NCBI RefSeq assembly: GCF_030814475.1
Contig: NZ_JAUSVF010000001.1
Location: 4,125,001-4,189,000, forward strand
From: Pararhizobium capsulatum DSM 1112
GTDB lineage: Bacteria; Pseudomonadota; Alphaproteobacteria; Rhizobiales; Rhizobiaceae
DNA length: 64,000 nucleotides
Direction: 5' to 3'
Shown here: piece after piece, positions 50,676 through 60,326 of the stretch
Layout: every line of letters begins with the position of its first letter
How positions within the stretch are numbered: position 1 is the stretch's first letter
Notes under the pieces: generated by a model
The model's database searches: none
Seen by the model: only the letters and a program-made list of their open reading frames with translations
What the model was told of the DNA's origin: nothing
Program-made: the position numbers and the translations under genes

Positions 50676-50776
50676 CGGCGCCATTGCGCGCATCCACTGC
50701 CTTGCCCGTTTCATTGCCCGAGAGTTTCCATGCCCATACCAGTTTCCGTGAATGTTTCCCTGCGGAGGGACGTCCA

Positions 50777-51841
50777 ATGACGACATCCTCCCTGTCCCCC
50801 ATGGTTTCGTTCACCGGTGTCTCGAAGCACTTCCCGGCCAGCGGCTCGGGTGCTGCCTTCACCGCGCTCGACGGCATCGATTATTCCGTCGCCAAGGGCT
50901 CGATCACCGGCATCATCGGCCGCTCCGGCGCCGGCAAGTCGACGCTGATCCGCCTCGTCAACGGACTGGAGCATGCGTCGAACGGCAAGGTGCTGGTCGA
51001 TGGCGTCGATGTCGGCGCGCTCGATGAAGCGGGCTTGCGCACCCTGCGCCGCTCGATCGGCATGATCTTCCAGCATTTCAACCTGCTGTCTTCGCGCACC
51101 GTCTTCGACAATGTCGCGCTGCCGCTCGAAATCGCCGGTGTCGGCAAGGCCGCAATTGAAAAGCGCGTGCGGCCCCTGCTCGATCTCGTCGGCCTTGACG
51201 ACAAGCATGCGCGTTATCCATCCGAGCTTTCCGGCGGCCAGAAGCAGCGCATCGGCATTGCCCGGGCCCTGGCGACCGAGCCCAAGCTCCTGCTCTCCGA
51301 CGAGGCAACCTCGGCGCTCGATCCGGAAACCACCCAGTCGATCCTCGATCTCCTGAAGACCATCAACGCCGATCTCGGCCTGACCGTGCTGCTGATCACC
51401 CATGAGATGGAAGTGGTCAAAGCCGTGACCTCCGATGTCGCCGTCATCGACCGCGGCCGCATCGTCGAGAGCGGACGCACCTTCGATGTCTTCACCCAAC
51501 CTTCGCATGAAACGACCCGAGCGCTTCTCTCCGGCCTGCCCGGCTCGAAGCTGCCGGAAGCGCTGGCGCGCAACCTGAAACAGAGCCCGTCGGCAGGCGA
51601 CCGCGCCGTCGTGCGCCTGACCTTCTTCGGTGCGACAGCCGAACGCCCGCTCGTCTCGCAGCTGATCAGTTCGGTAGGCACCGAGGTCAACATTATCGCC
51701 GGCACCATTGATGAGATCGGCGGCGAACCCTATGGCTCGCTGGTCGTCGCCTATGCTGCAACGCCGGAAACCTCCGGCCGCGCAGAACGCTTCTTTGCCG
51801 AAAACGGTCTTGTTACGGAGGTGCTCGGCTATGTCGCCTGA
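50777..51841 (+). CDS. metN: methionine ABC transporter ATP-binding protein
   Basis: 354-residue ATPase of the D/L-methionine importer MetNIQ. Walker [10 protein letters not shown], signature [15 protein letters not shown], Walker [13 protein letters not shown]; the C-terminal NIL domain (about residues 270-350) senses cytoplasmic methionine and inhibits transport. The start at ATG 50777 has GGAGGG; a longer frame from 50597 runs through the leader and is not believed. First gene of metNIQ; metI starts 11 bp before its stop. Substrate specificity as methionine is by family and gene order. Confidence 0.94.
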   Translation: MTTSSLSPMVSFTGVSKHFPASGSGAAFTALDGIDYSVAKGSITGIIGRSGAGKSTLIRLVNGLEHASNGKVLVDGVDVGALDEAGLRTLRRSIGMIFQHFNLLSSRTVFDNVALPLEIAGVGKAAIEKRVRPLLDLVGLDDKHARYPSELSGGQKQRIGIARALATEPKLLLSDEATSALDPETTQSILDLLKTINADLGLTVLLITHEMEVVKAVTSDVAVIDRGRIVESGRTFDVFTQPSHETTRALLSGLPGSKLPEALARNLKQSPSAGDRAVVRLTFFGATAERPLVSQLISSVGTEVNIIAGTIDEIGGEPYGSLVVAYAATPETSGRAERFFAENGLVTEVLGYVA

Positions 51842-52496
51842 TCTTCTGCTTCTCATCGGCAAGGCCACGCTCGATACCTTGCGCATGGTCGCCATCGCCG
51901 GCCTGATCGGCTCGCTGATCGGCCTGCCGATCGGCGCGTTTCTGGCAACGAGCGGTCGTGGCGAGCTTTTCCCGGCGCCGAATATCAACCGCATCGTTGG
52001 CCTGATCATCAACGCCACCCGCTCCACGCCTTTCATCATCCTCGTGGTCGCGATCATCCCGCTCACGCGGCTGATCACCGGCACCTCGATCGGCACCAAG
52101 GCCGCGATCGTGCCGCTGACCATCGCAACGATCCCCTTCGTCGCCCGCCTCGTCGAAGCGGCGATCCGGGAGGTCGACAAGGGCCTCATCGAAGCGGCAC
52201 GTGCCATGGGAGCCACGCCGACGCAGATCGTCTTCAAGGTGTTGCTCGCCGAAGCACGCCCGGCCCTGACGCTGGCGCTCACCATGACGCTTGTCAGCCT
52301 GATCGGCTATTCGGCCATGGTCGGCGCCGTCGGCGGCGGGGGCTTAGGCGATCTCGGCATCCGCTACGGCTACCAGCGCTTCATGCCGGATGTGATGCTG
52401 GTCGTCGTCATCGTGCTGATCGTGCTGGTGCAGCTCGTGCAGAGCGCCGGCGATGCACTCGCCCGTCGCTTCGACAAGAAAAGCCGCAAATCTTAG
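51831..52496 (+). CDS. metI: methionine ABC transporter permease
   Basis: 221-residue permease with five hydrophobic helices and the EAA-like loop [13 protein letters not shown] that docks to MetN. Starts [15 protein letters not shown] at 51831, overlapping metN by 11 bp, so translation is coupled. Standard length for MetI. Conserved [20 protein letters not shown] near the C-terminus is characteristic. Confidence 0.94.
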   Translation: MSPDLLLLIGKATLDTLRMVAIAGLIGSLIGLPIGAFLATSGRGELFPAPNINRIVGLIINATRSTPFIILVVAIIPLTRLITGTSIGTKAAIVPLTIATIPFVARLVEAAIREVDKGLIEAARAMGATPTQIVFKVLLAEARPALTLALTMTLVSLIGYSAMVGAVGGGGLGDLGIRYGYQRFMPDVMLVVVIVLIVLVQLVQSAGDALARRFDKKSRKS

Positions 52497-52566
52497 ATCC
52501 AGTTTCTACCCACGGGCCGGGGAGACGAATCCCAGTCTCCGGTCCACCTTCATAAAGGAGTACCCC

Positions 52567-53346
52567 ATGAAGAAATTCATCCTCGCCGCTTCGCTGGCGC
52601 TGGCTGTCGCAACCGGCGCTGCCCAGGCAGAATCAATCAAGGTCGGCGTCACGTCGGGCGAGCACGCGCAGATCATGGAAAAGGTCAAGGAAGTCGCGGC
52701 AAAGAAGGGTCTCGACATCGAGATCCTCGAGTTCTCCGACTATGTTGTGCCGAACCAGGCACTGGCTGATGGTGACCTCAACGCCAACTCTTTCCAGCAC
52801 CAGCCCTACCTCGACAATCAGATCGCCGATCGCGGTTTCGATCTGGTCAGCATCGGCAAGACCATCACGACCCCGATGGGCGTCTATTCAAAGAAGGTGA
52901 AGAGCCTCGGTGAGCTGGCTGATGGCGCAACCGTCGCCATTCCGAACGACCCGACCAACGGTGGCCGCGCGCTGCTCATTCTCGCCAAGGAAGGCCTGAT
53001 CAAGGTCAAGCCGGAAGCCGGCCTGAAGGCAGGCCCGGCCGACGTGATCGAAAATCCGAAGAACATCCAGTTCTCCGAACTCGACGCCGCCCAGCTTCCG
53101 CGCTCGCTCGATGACGTCGATGCCGCCGTCATCAACACCAACTACGCCATGGAAGCTGGCCTGCATCCGAAGACGGATGCCATCGCCATCGAGAGTGCCG
53201 AATCGCCCTATGCAAACGTGATCGTCGTGAAGAGCGCCGACAAGGATGCGCCCTGGGCCAAGACCTTGGTCGAGGCCTATCACGACGACAGCATCAAGGC
53301 TTTCATCAATGACGAGTTCAAGGGCGCCCTGATCCCGTCCTGGTAA
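52567..53346 (+). CDS. metQ: methionine ABC transporter substrate-binding protein
   Basis: 259-residue NlpA-family binding protein. A signal peptide (residues 1-22, ending GAAQA) has no lipobox Cys, so the protein is soluble periplasmic, unlike lipoprotein MetQ of E. coli. Typical blocks: LNANSFQHQPYLD, VAIPNDPTNGGRALL and AAVINTNYAMEAGL. AAAGGAG stands before the ATG, 71 bp after metI, and a terminator follows. Confidence 0.93.
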   Translation: MKKFILAASLALAVATGAAQAESIKVGVTSGEHAQIMEKVKEVAAKKGLDIEILEFSDYVVPNQALADGDLNANSFQHQPYLDNQIADRGFDLVSIGKTITTPMGVYSKKVKSLGELADGATVAIPNDPTNGGRALLILAKEGLIKVKPEAGLKAGPADVIENPKNIQFSELDAAQLPRSLDDVDAAVINTNYAMEAGLHPKTDAIAIESAESPYANVIVVKSADKDAPWAKTLVEAYHDDSIKAFINDEFKGALIPSW

Positions 53347-53371
53347 GATCGACTGGCAGTTCAAAAAGAAA

Positions 53372-53402
53372 GCCGCGTGGAGCAATCCGCGCGGCCTTTT
53401 CT
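53372..53402 (+). terminator. Rho-independent terminator after metQ
   Basis: GCCGCGTGG and CCGCGCGGC pair (one G-U) with an AGCAAT loop, then CTTTTC. Ends metNIQ. Confidence 0.88.
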
Positions 53403-53468
53403 TATGGTTTGTCGAAAGTGTGGGACTGATCGGCATTCGGTTCAGGCCGATTCGAATGGCGGTCTGTC

Positions 53469-55055
53469 CTAGTGGCCGCCGCCACCGCCGGGTGCTCCCT
53501 GCGGTTTCTTGATCAGCAGGGCGCAGAAAACCAATGCGCCAAACAAGCCTGTCAGGATCAGGAACACATCAATGAACGACAGGACCCAGGCCTGTTGTGT
53601 CACGATACCCGACATCTTCTGGATGGCGATGGTTGCACCATCCAGACCATGCGAATTGAAGTTGTTTTCCATGCTCTGCAGACGGTCAAGCGCTTCCGGA
53701 TTGTTCCACTGCACATGCTCGGAAAGCCGGGCATAGTGCTCCTGCTGGCGCTGGGTCAGGATCGTGTTGATCGCAGCCAGGCCCACGGCGCCGCCGAGGT
53801 TTCGCGTCAGGTTGAAGAGACCTGAGGCGCCCCGGATACGATCCGGCGTCAGCGTGCCGAGCGCCACGTTGTTGATCGGCACCATGCAGAGCATCAGGCC
53901 GACACCGCGCAGGATCTGCGGGACGAGCAACTCGTAGAAATCCCAGTCGGCTGTCAGCTTGCTCATGATATAGGTGCCTGCCGCAAAGCTTGCGAAACCA
54001 ATCATCATCATGAAACGCGGATCGAGCTTGGTCGACAGCTTGCCGGCGACCGGCGCCGTGCAGAACATCGCAAGGCCCGAGACGAACATCGTCTCGCCGA
54101 TCATCAGCGAATCGTAGCCGCGGATGCGCCCGAGATAGAGCGGATAGAGGTAGGTCAGGCCGTAGAGGCCGATACCCATCACGAAGGAGAACAGCGAACC
54201 GAAGGCGAAGTTTCGATTTGAGAACGCCCTGAGATCGACCACCGGGAAGTCCACGGTGAAGGCCCTGTAGAAAAACACCAGCGCGCCGATCCCCGAGGCA
54301 ACCGCCCCCATGAGGATATATTCGTCGCTGAACCAGTCGTTGGCATTGCCTTCTTCCAGCACATATTCGAGCGCACCGAGAAACACGCCCATGGAGAGAA
54401 GCCCCCACCAGTCGAACTTCTTGAACAGGCTCAGTTCCGGCTTGTCGAAATCGATCAGGTTCCAGGTCACGATCGTCACGATGATGCCGGGGATGATGTT
54501 GACCAGGAACAGCCAGTGCCAGGAGAAGGCGTGGCTGAGATAGCCGCCAACCGTCGGGCCGATGGTTGGCGCAAGCGTAGCGACAAGGCCGATGATCGGC
54601 GAGACGATGCTGCGCTTGGATGGGGGGAAGATGGTGAAGGCGGCAGCGAAGACGGACGGGATCATGCCGCCGCCGATAAAGCCCTGCAGTGCGCGGTAGA
54701 TGATCATCTGGTCGATGTTCGTCGCCGTCGCCGCCAGCGCGCTGGCAATGGTGAAGCCGGCAGCCGATACCGAAAACAGGACGCGCGTCGAGACGATGCG
54801 CGCCAGCGTGCCCGAGAGCGGGATCATGATGACTTCGGCGATCAGATAGGAGGTCTGTACCCAGCCGATCTCATCCGATCCCGCGCTCAGGCCCGCCTGG
54901 ATTTCGGCAAGCGACGCCGAAACGATCTGGATGTCGAGGATCGACATGAACATGCCGAACACCATGGCGAAGAAGGCGATAAGCCGCTTCGGGTCCATGC
55001 GCTCTGCGGCGGGCGCGGCTGTCGGCATCGCGCCGGCGGTTGCGGTTGCAGCCAT
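53469..55055 (-). CDS. emrB: DHA2-family MFS efflux protein (EmrB type)
   Basis: 528-residue, 14-helix major facilitator of the EmrB/QacA type, a proton-coupled drug exporter. Characteristic blocks: GWVQTSYLIAEVIMIPLSG, RALQGFIGGGMIPS and GPTVGGYLSHAFSWHWLF. A His/Gly-rich C-terminal tip (PGGGGGH) is present. The ATG at 55055 is placed by GGAG; a GTG nine bases further upstream is too close to it. Downstream partner of the EmrA-type adaptor gene. Confidence 0.93.
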   Translation of the reverse strand: MAATATAGAMPTAAPAAERMDPKRLIAFFAMVFGMFMSILDIQIVSASLAEIQAGLSAGSDEIGWVQTSYLIAEVIMIPLSGTLARIVSTRVLFSVSAAGFTIASALAATATNIDQMIIYRALQGFIGGGMIPSVFAAAFTIFPPSKRSIVSPIIGLVATLAPTIGPTVGGYLSHAFSWHWLFLVNIIPGIIVTIVTWNLIDFDKPELSLFKKFDWWGLLSMGVFLGALEYVLEEGNANDWFSDEYILMGAVASGIGALVFFYRAFTVDFPVVDLRAFSNRNFAFGSLFSFVMGIGLYGLTYLYPLYLGRIRGYDSLMIGETMFVSGLAMFCTAPVAGKLSTKLDPRFMMMIGFASFAAGTYIMSKLTADWDFYELLVPQILRGVGLMLCMVPINNVALGTLTPDRIRGASGLFNLTRNLGGAVGLAAINTILTQRQQEHYARLSEHVQWNNPEALDRLQSMENNFNSHGLDGATIAIQKMSGIVTQQAWVLSFIDVFLILTGLFGALVFCALLIKKPQGAPGGGGGH

Positions 55056-55213
55056 TCGATCCACGCTCCTCGAGCGAAAGCGGTCGTTTTCGGACGGAAA
55101 ACGACCCGGTTATCAAGATAATGAGACCAGCCGGTTCATGCGGCCCATATCCGTGCAGCTCTCCGAGCCCGGCGGACCATGAAAAAGGGCGGCGCCGGAG
55201 CGCCGCCTCTTGT

Positions 55214-56437
55214 TTACTTGGCGACTGCCGTCTCGCCACTTGAAGGTGCCGTGCGAGTATCGACATCGATGACGACGCTGAGGCCTGCCCGAAGACGACC
55301 GCTGTCCAGCACTTCCTGCGGGAAGGAGATGCGGACCGGGACGCGCTGGATGACCTTGGTGAAGTTGCCGGTGGCGTTTTCGGCCGGCAGCAGCGAGAAG
55401 ACCGAACCGGATGCCGGAGCAAGCGACTCAACCGTACCGATGATCGGCTCTTCGTCGAAAGCATCAACATGGATGCGAACCTTGGAGCCCGGAACCATGT
55501 GGGCGATCTGCGTTTCCTTGAAGTTGGCGTCGATATAGAGCTGCGTGACCGGCACCAGGGCTGCGAGCCGCTGACCAGCCGAGACGAGGTCACCTTCCTG
55601 CACAGCAAGATTACCAACGATGCCGTCATACGGCGCCTTCAGGACGGTGAAGCCGAGGTCACGCTCTGCCTTGTCGCGGGCAAGCTCAAGCGAACGGACC
55701 GTGCTTTCGGCTTCCGCGCGCTGGGCTTGGAGAACCGTGATGTTGGCCTTGGCTGCTGCGATATTGGCATCGCCACCGATCAGATTGGCCTTGGCCTGGT
55801 CCAGGGCGACATCAGCCGTGTCCTTGGCAGCAACCGTACCAACGGCCTTCGACTGAAGGTCGCTGGCGCGCTTCTGGTTGGTTTCGGCACCACGAACAGC
55901 CGCTTCAAGTGCCACCTTTGATGCCTCTGCCTGGGCAAGGCTCGCATTGGCGCCGGCAATCTGGGCATCGAAGCGCTTGAGCGACAGCTTTTCCGTCGTG
56001 ATCTGGGCTTCGGCCTGTTCAGCCGCTATTCTGTAGTCACCGTTGTCGATTGTGATCAGCGGGTCGCCCGCTTTCACGCGTTGGTTGGCGATGACATCGA
56101 CCTTCTCAACATAACCGGAAACCTTCGGCGAGATCGACGTGATATCACCTTCGATATAGGCGTCGTCGGTGGAGATCAGGAAGCGACCATCCGTCCACCA
56201 GTCGTAACCATACCAGCCGCCACCGGCCAGCAAGGCGAGACCAACGATTGGCAGCAGGAAGGAGCGGCGCTTCGGCTTGACAGGCGCGCCGGTTGCAGCA
56301 GGGGTCGTCGCGGCCTCTACCACGGGCGCAGCCGTATCCTTTGCCTCGGGCGCTGCGGTTTCCACCTCGTTCTCCGCGTTGAACTCTTCGTCCACGGGAC
56401 GAACGTGAGCAGCACCGGTTTTCTTTGATACGGACAT
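55214..56437 (-). CDS. emrA: HlyD-family membrane fusion protein (EmrA type)
   Basis: 407-residue periplasmic adaptor. A cytoplasmic N-tail (about 1-60, Ala/Pro/Glu-rich) leads to a single membrane anchor (SFLLPIVGLALLAGGGWYG), a lipoyl/barrel half-motif (VSGYVEKVDVIANQRVKAGD), a coiled-coil hairpin (about 150-245) and the second half (LKAPYDGIVGNLAVQEGDLVS). It links the EmrB-type pump to an outer-membrane channel (a TolC homologue is not in the window). Starts within the divergent region with the TetR operators. Confidence 0.94.
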   Translation of the reverse strand: MSVSKKTGAAHVRPVDEEFNAENEVETAAPEAKDTAAPVVEAATTPAATGAPVKPKRRSFLLPIVGLALLAGGGWYGYDWWTDGRFLISTDDAYIEGDITSISPKVSGYVEKVDVIANQRVKAGDPLITIDNGDYRIAAEQAEAQITTEKLSLKRFDAQIAGANASLAQAEASKVALEAAVRGAETNQKRASDLQSKAVGTVAAKDTADVALDQAKANLIGGDANIAAAKANITVLQAQRAEAESTVRSLELARDKAERDLGFTVLKAPYDGIVGNLAVQEGDLVSAGQRLAALVPVTQLYIDANFKETQIAHMVPGSKVRIHVDAFDEEPIIGTVESLAPASGSVFSLLPAENATGNFTKVIQRVPVRISFPQEVLDSGRLRAGLSVVIDVDTRTAPSSGETAVAK

Positions 56438-56475
56438 ATTGCGCGACCAGCCCTTATATGGGAAATTTCGAACCA

Positions 56476-56542
56476 AACCGTTCGGTTCGATTGACATAGT
56501 GCGAATAAACGCACATATCAAGTGAAATCGAACCGAACGGTT
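56476..56542. promoter_or_regulatory. TetR operator pair between efflux and regulator genes
   Basis: AACCGTTCGGTTCGATT (56476-56492) and its exact reverse complement (56526-56542) are 17-bp arms, each containing an ACCGnnCGGT core, centred 50 bp apart. They flank both divergent promoters and are very likely the TetR binding sites. Confidence 0.85.
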
Positions 56543-56590
56543 CGAAAAGTTAACGACGCGACAACAAAATATAAGCCTGGAGGAAAATAC

Positions 56591-57265
56591 GTGAGCAACA
56601 CCGCCGAAGTCCAAGACGAGATGGCCGCAGGCTGTCCTGCTGGCCGAAGGGTTGCCGGTGAAGATCCCGCCAAACGCGAACAGATTATAGAAGGCGCCAA
56701 GCGCGTCTTCATGCAGGGCGGCTTCGATGCCGTCTCGATGAACGACATCACGAAAGAGGCCGGCGTTTCGAAAGGCACGATCTATGTTTACTTCGAAAAC
56801 AAGGAAGACCTATTTGCCGCGATGATCCAGCAGGAACGCAGCCGCATCGTTGCAACGGTGAAGCATGTGCTGGACGAAGACAAACCGCTGCGAGAAACCC
56901 TGATGGAATTCGGCGTGACGCTCGCAAGCCACATCACCGCCGACCACACCATTCGGGCCATGCGCATCGTGCTCGGCGTCACCGACCGCATGCCGCAGCT
57001 TGCCTGCGGCTTCTTCGGCGCCACGCCGGAAAACGGTCACACCGTTCTCCATGCCTTCCTTGAGAGAAAGGTAGAAGCCGGAGAGCTTTCCATCCCGGAT
57101 ACTGATCTCGCCTCACGTCAGTTCATTGAGATGGCGATGGCTGGCATGTTCAAACAGCGACTCTTCGGCGTCATGACGGAGCCGCCAACGCGCGAACTCC
57201 TTGAGTACACAGTTTCATCTGCAGCTGATGTTTTCCTGAAGTCCTATCTTCCCGAGCACGGTTGA
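56591..57265 (+). CDS. TetR-family transcriptional regulator
   Basis: 224-residue repressor of the EmrR/QacR sort. The helix-turn-helix is in AVSMNDITKEAGVSKGTIYVYFENKEDLF (residues about 47-75; core AGVSKGTIYVYF). An extra N-terminal segment before the fold (about 1-35) contains GCPAG. GTG 56591 with GGAGG is preferred; an upstream ATG would add 23 residues that overlap the operator. It is divergent from the efflux genes and probably senses the pump's substrates. Confidence 0.9.
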   Translation: MSNTAEVQDEMAAGCPAGRRVAGEDPAKREQIIEGAKRVFMQGGFDAVSMNDITKEAGVSKGTIYVYFENKEDLFAAMIQQERSRIVATVKHVLDEDKPLRETLMEFGVTLASHITADHTIRAMRIVLGVTDRMPQLACGFFGATPENGHTVLHAFLERKVEAGELSIPDTDLASRQFIEMAMAGMFKQRLFGVMTEPPTRELLEYTVSSAADVFLKSYLPEHG

Positions 57266-57312
57266 TTTGCCCCACCGCTGAAGGCACAGTCGGCCGTCAG
57301 TGGAGGAGCTTG

Positions 57313-57795
57313 ATGGAAACCAACGCACAACTTTCACCGCGCGTGGCCGGATCGCCAGCAATGCTGATGGCCGGCATGGTGCGCGAATACACGATGGGCA
57401 AGATCGAGGGCATTCCTGCCCAGTGGCAGGAGTTCAACCGCTCGGCAGATATGATTGCCGATCCCGTCGGCGCTGTGGCCTATGGCATCTGCACCCACGA
57501 AGACGGCAAGGAGGGGCACTTCCTCTATCATACGGCGATGGAAGTGTCGGGGCCTTCTCAGCTTCCCGCCGGATTCGAGTTCTTGAGTCTTCCGGCTCGC
57601 GTTTACGCGGTCTTCAGCCATGATGGCCACGTTTCCGGCATCGCGCCACTCATTCAGCGCATCTTTTCCGAATGGCTGCCGGCGTCCGATTTTCGGCACG
57701 GTTCCTTTCCCGACATGATCGAGCGCTATGACCAACGTTTCGATCCCGCAACCGCCACCGGCGTCACCGAAATCTGGATTCCGATCGAGAGTTAA
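57313..57795 (+). CDS. GyrI-like / AraC effector-binding-domain protein
   Basis: 160-residue stand-alone GyrI-like domain. Typical strands and the helical segment IPAQWQEFNR are seen, with AMEVSGPSQLPAGFEFLSLPARVYAVFSH and the ending TGVTEIWIPIES, close to effector-binding domains of AraC-type regulators. Such proteins bind small molecules or toxic compounds; many have no DNA-binding part, as here. It follows the TetR gene by 47 bp on the same strand, so it may belong to the detoxification group. GGAGGAG precedes ATG 57313. Confidence 0.83.
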   Translation: METNAQLSPRVAGSPAMLMAGMVREYTMGKIEGIPAQWQEFNRSADMIADPVGAVAYGICTHEDGKEGHFLYHTAMEVSGPSQLPAGFEFLSLPARVYAVFSHDGHVSGIAPLIQRIFSEWLPASDFRHGSFPDMIERYDQRFDPATATGVTEIWIPIES

Positions 57796-57935
57796 CGGTA
57801 TATCGCAGCCCTTGCGGTACCTTCCCGCTTGCAAGAGCAGCAATGCTTCATACATAGGCTGCTCCATGCGCGGTTGCTTAAAAGCGGTGCGACACATGTA
57901 ATTTCGATTGATCCATCGAGGAAGGACCGGCTCTG

Positions 57936-58697
57936 ATGCCAGAAATGCTACAGCTTCTCCAGGACCCCACAGCTTGGGTTGCGCTTGTCACTCTGGTCGT
58001 CATGGAGGTGGTGCTGGGGATCGACAACCTGATCTTCATCTCGATCCTCACCAACAAGCTGCCGGCGGGACATCGCGAAAGAGCACGCCGCATCGGCATC
58101 AGCCTTGCACTCATCATGCGCCTTGCCCTGCTGGGCACGATCGCCTGGATCGTCAAGCTGACGACGCCGGTCTTCGAACTTTACGGCCATGGCTTCTCCT
58201 GGAAAGACATGATCCTGATTGCCGGCGGTCTTTTCCTCGTCTGGAAGGCAACCAAGGAAATCCATCACAACGTCGATCCCGCCGATCATAACGAGGATTT
58301 CATCGCAAGTTCTGTGACTGCGACCTTTGGCGCTGCCATCGGCCAGATCCTGCTTCTCGATCTCGTCTTCTCGGTCGACAGCATCATCACCGCCGTCGGC
58401 ATGACCCCGCATCTGCCGATCATGGTGATCGCCGTCATTGCCGCTGTGACCGTGATGCTTGTGGCCGCCGGTCCGCTGGCCCGTTTCATCGAGCGGAACC
58501 CAACAATCGTCATGCTGGCGCTTGCCTTCCTACTGATGATCGGCACCACGCTCATTGCCGAAGGCATGGGGCTGCATGTGCCGAAGGGCTATATCTACGC
58601 CGCCATGGCCTTCTCGGCCCTCGTTGAAGTACTCAACATGCTGTCGCGCAACAGGCGGCAAAAAGCCGCCGCAGCGAAAGCAGAACACGGAAAATAA
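57936..58697 (+). CDS. TerC-family integral membrane protein
   Basis: 253-residue membrane protein with about seven helices. Family motifs: [20 protein letters not shown] and the acidic [18 protein letters not shown], thought to bind a metal ion. Family members are linked to tellurite resistance, manganese export or metal loading of membrane proteins. The basic tail ([15 protein letters not shown]) is typical. A strong terminator follows. AAGGA lies 8 bases before the ATG. Confidence 0.9.
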   Translation: MPEMLQLLQDPTAWVALVTLVVMEVVLGIDNLIFISILTNKLPAGHRERARRIGISLALIMRLALLGTIAWIVKLTTPVFELYGHGFSWKDMILIAGGLFLVWKATKEIHHNVDPADHNEDFIASSVTATFGAAIGQILLLDLVFSVDSIITAVGMTPHLPIMVIAVIAAVTVMLVAAGPLARFIERNPTIVMLALAFLLMIGTTLIAEGMGLHVPKGYIYAAMAFSALVEVLNMLSRNRRQKAAAAKAEHGK

Positions 58698-58700
58698 TGG

Positions 58701-58733
58701 AAAGCCCCGGGACCTCAAATCCCGGGGCTTTTA
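58701..58733 (+). terminator. Rho-independent terminator after TerC-family gene
   Basis: AAAGCCCCGGGA and TCCCGGGGCTTT form a 12-bp stem with a CCTCAAA-type loop, followed by TTAAG. Ends the TerC-family transcript. Confidence 0.9.
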
Positions 58734-58910
58734 AGTTAGGATTGAAGAGGATGCGAGCCGGAAGGGTAAGGAGCTCGTCTGCCGTTTCGTTGGCCACAGG
58801 AAGAAATCGGAAAAATTCCCATGTTCTCCGGCGCCCTCGGGTCCGATTGACACAGCCCGCATTCCTCTGCGGAATTAACGAGCGGGCCATGCCATGGTTC
58901 CCGTTTTCGA

Positions 58911-59444
58911 TTATTTTTCAGCGATCGCCTTCAGGTTTTCGAGGCCCGCGGCAAAATCCTTGCCGATCATCTCATCCATGCTGAAGACCAGCCCCATGAC
59001 CTTGGCGATCAACGGCGCCGGACCATCCATCGCCCAGGTGATCGCCGTTCCCGCGGTCGCGGGGATCAGTGTAAAGGTCGCGATATTGTGGGCTTCGAAC
59101 GGCTTGGAGAAATCGAGTTTGATCACGATCTTCTCCACTGACGATTCGACGATCTCCATTTGTCCGGCACCTGCCTTGCCGCTGCCGCTCCAGGCATAGG
59201 TCGCGCCCTGCCCGGCCGGCGCGCCGCTGATCGTGCGGGTCATAGCCGGATCGAGCTTTTCATAGGGCGACCACGCCTGCCATTGATGGAAGTCGTTGAT
59301 CAACGGCACTATCTTCTCCGGCGGAGCGGCAATGATGATGCTGCGCTCGACATGGAACGTATCCGGCTTCGTCGAAGCAAAGATAACAAGCGCGATAATG
59401 GCAAGCACTATCACCGCGAGGACAATCAGAATAGTCTTCAACAT
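58911..59444 (-). CDS. SRPBCC-family membrane-anchored protein
   Basis: 177-residue protein with an N-terminal helix (residues 4-25) and a SRPBCC (polyketide cyclase/START-like) domain beginning HVERSIIIAAPPEKIV and ending AAGLENLKAIAEK. Members bind hydrophobic ligands; this subgroup is annotated as polyketide cyclase or lipid-binding. It is the last gene after ArsR and an AHSA1-type gene, co-directional, suggesting a stress operon controlled by ArsR. Function open. Confidence 0.84.
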   Translation of the reverse strand: MLKTILIVLAVIVLAIIALVIFASTKPDTFHVERSIIIAAPPEKIVPLINDFHQWQAWSPYEKLDPAMTRTISGAPAGQGATYAWSGSGKAGAGQMEIVESSVEKIVIKLDFSKPFEAHNIATFTLIPATAGTAITWAMDGPAPLIAKVMGLVFSMDEMIGKDFAAGLENLKAIAEK

Positions 59445-59467
59445 AATATGCTCCGATATAGGATAGA

Positions 59468-59953
59468 TCAGGAAAGATTGGCGATGACGGTGGCCATCTT
59501 TTCGAGGCTCTGGCTCCAGCCCTCTTCCATGCCGCCGTCAAGCTCCGGCACCAATTCCCTGGTGATCTTCAACACCTGGGTATGAAGCGTCATCTCCGTC
59601 CGGTCGCCGATCGCCTGAAACGTCACCGTGTTGAGCAACTCGATCATCTGCGCGCCCGTATCGTCGTCCCAGGTGGTCGTGAAGGCGAAACGCTCGTTTT
59701 CAACCACCTCCCTGACGACGCCGTTGGAAGGATTGCGCACGCCGTCGGCACCTTCCATGTGCAGCCGGATAATGCCACCTGGTCTCAAGTCGACTTCGCA
59801 GACCGGCGTTGTGTAGCCATGCGGGCCCCACCATTGCGCGAGGTGATACGGGTCGGTCCAGACCTTGTAGACCAGCGCAACGGGCGCGTCGAAGGTCCGT
59901 TTCAAGACAAGATTGGCCTTGTCGGCAGGCACATATTCAGCTCGGGCGTCCAT
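59468..59953 (-). CDS. SRPBCC/AHSA1-type protein
   Basis: 161-residue AHSA1-like SRPBCC protein. Typical blocks: LVLKRTFDAPVALVYKVWTDP and HLAQWWGPHGY, ERFAFTTTWDD and GMEEGWSQSLEKMA at the end. Overlaps the ArsR gene by 17 bp, so it is co-transcribed and coupled. In many bacteria an ArsR regulator followed by this protein forms a compact stress cassette. Ligand unknown. Confidence 0.88.
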   Translation of the reverse strand: MDARAEYVPADKANLVLKRTFDAPVALVYKVWTDPYHLAQWWGPHGYTTPVCEVDLRPGGIIRLHMEGADGVRNPSNGVVREVVENERFAFTTTWDDDTGAQMIELLNTVTFQAIGDRTEMTLHTQVLKITRELVPELDGGMEEGWSQSLEKMATVIANLS

Positions 59954-60284
59954 TTCCGTCTCCCTCCTGTAGTTTTCGAAGATAGAGATCGAGCCGATCA
60001 AGGCTGTGATCCCAGAATTGCCTGTAATTATCGAGCCAGCCCTGCAGGTCCTTCAGCGGACCCGTCTCCAGACGGCAGGGCCGCCACTGCGCCTCGCGAC
60101 CGCGGCTGATGAGGCCGGCACGTTCCAGCACTTTCAGGTGTTTCGAAACGGCCGGCAAGCTCATCTCGAAAGGTGCCGCCAGCTCGTTGACGGAGGCATC
60201 TCCCTGGGCAAGCCGCGCCAGGATCGCCCGCCGCGTTGGATCGGCCAATGCGGCAAAAGTCGCGGTGAGACATTCCTCGCTCAT
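59937..60284 (-). CDS. ArsR-family transcriptional regulator
   Basis: 115-residue winged-helix regulator of the non-metal ArsR type. The helix-turn-helix is in SVNELAAPFEMSLPAVSKHL with RAGLISRGREAQWRPC as the wing. The conserved Cys pair of metal-sensing ArsR is missing (only scattered Cys), so a metal role is not supported. It controls the downstream SRPBCC pair; an AT-rich operator lies right upstream. Confidence 0.9.
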   Translation of the reverse strand: MSEECLTATFAALADPTRRAILARLAQGDASVNELAAPFEMSLPAVSKHLKVLERAGLISRGREAQWRPCRLETGPLKDLQGWLDNYRQFWDHSLDRLDLYLRKLQEGDGNGRPS

Positions 60285-60300
60285 CAGAACTAAACCATAT

Positions 60301-60326
60301 AGTTAATTAACTGATTAGTTAATTAC
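60301..60326. promoter_or_regulatory. candidate ArsR operator
   Basis: AGTTAATTAACT (60301-60312), a perfect palindrome, then AGTTAATTAC (60317-60326), 16 bp apart. AT-rich repeat directly upstream of the ArsR gene, consistent with autoregulation. Confidence 0.6.

Noticed and set aside
50521..50776. SAM-II riboswitch before metN
   Set aside because: The compact H-type pseudoknot with the expected conserved sequences was not found; the SAM-I-like multi-stem fold is a better, though unproven, match.
50597..50776. N-terminal extension of metN into the leader
   Set aside because: The 60-residue extension has no MetN similarity, and the ATG at 50777 has a good Shine-Dalgarno. It overlaps the leader fold.
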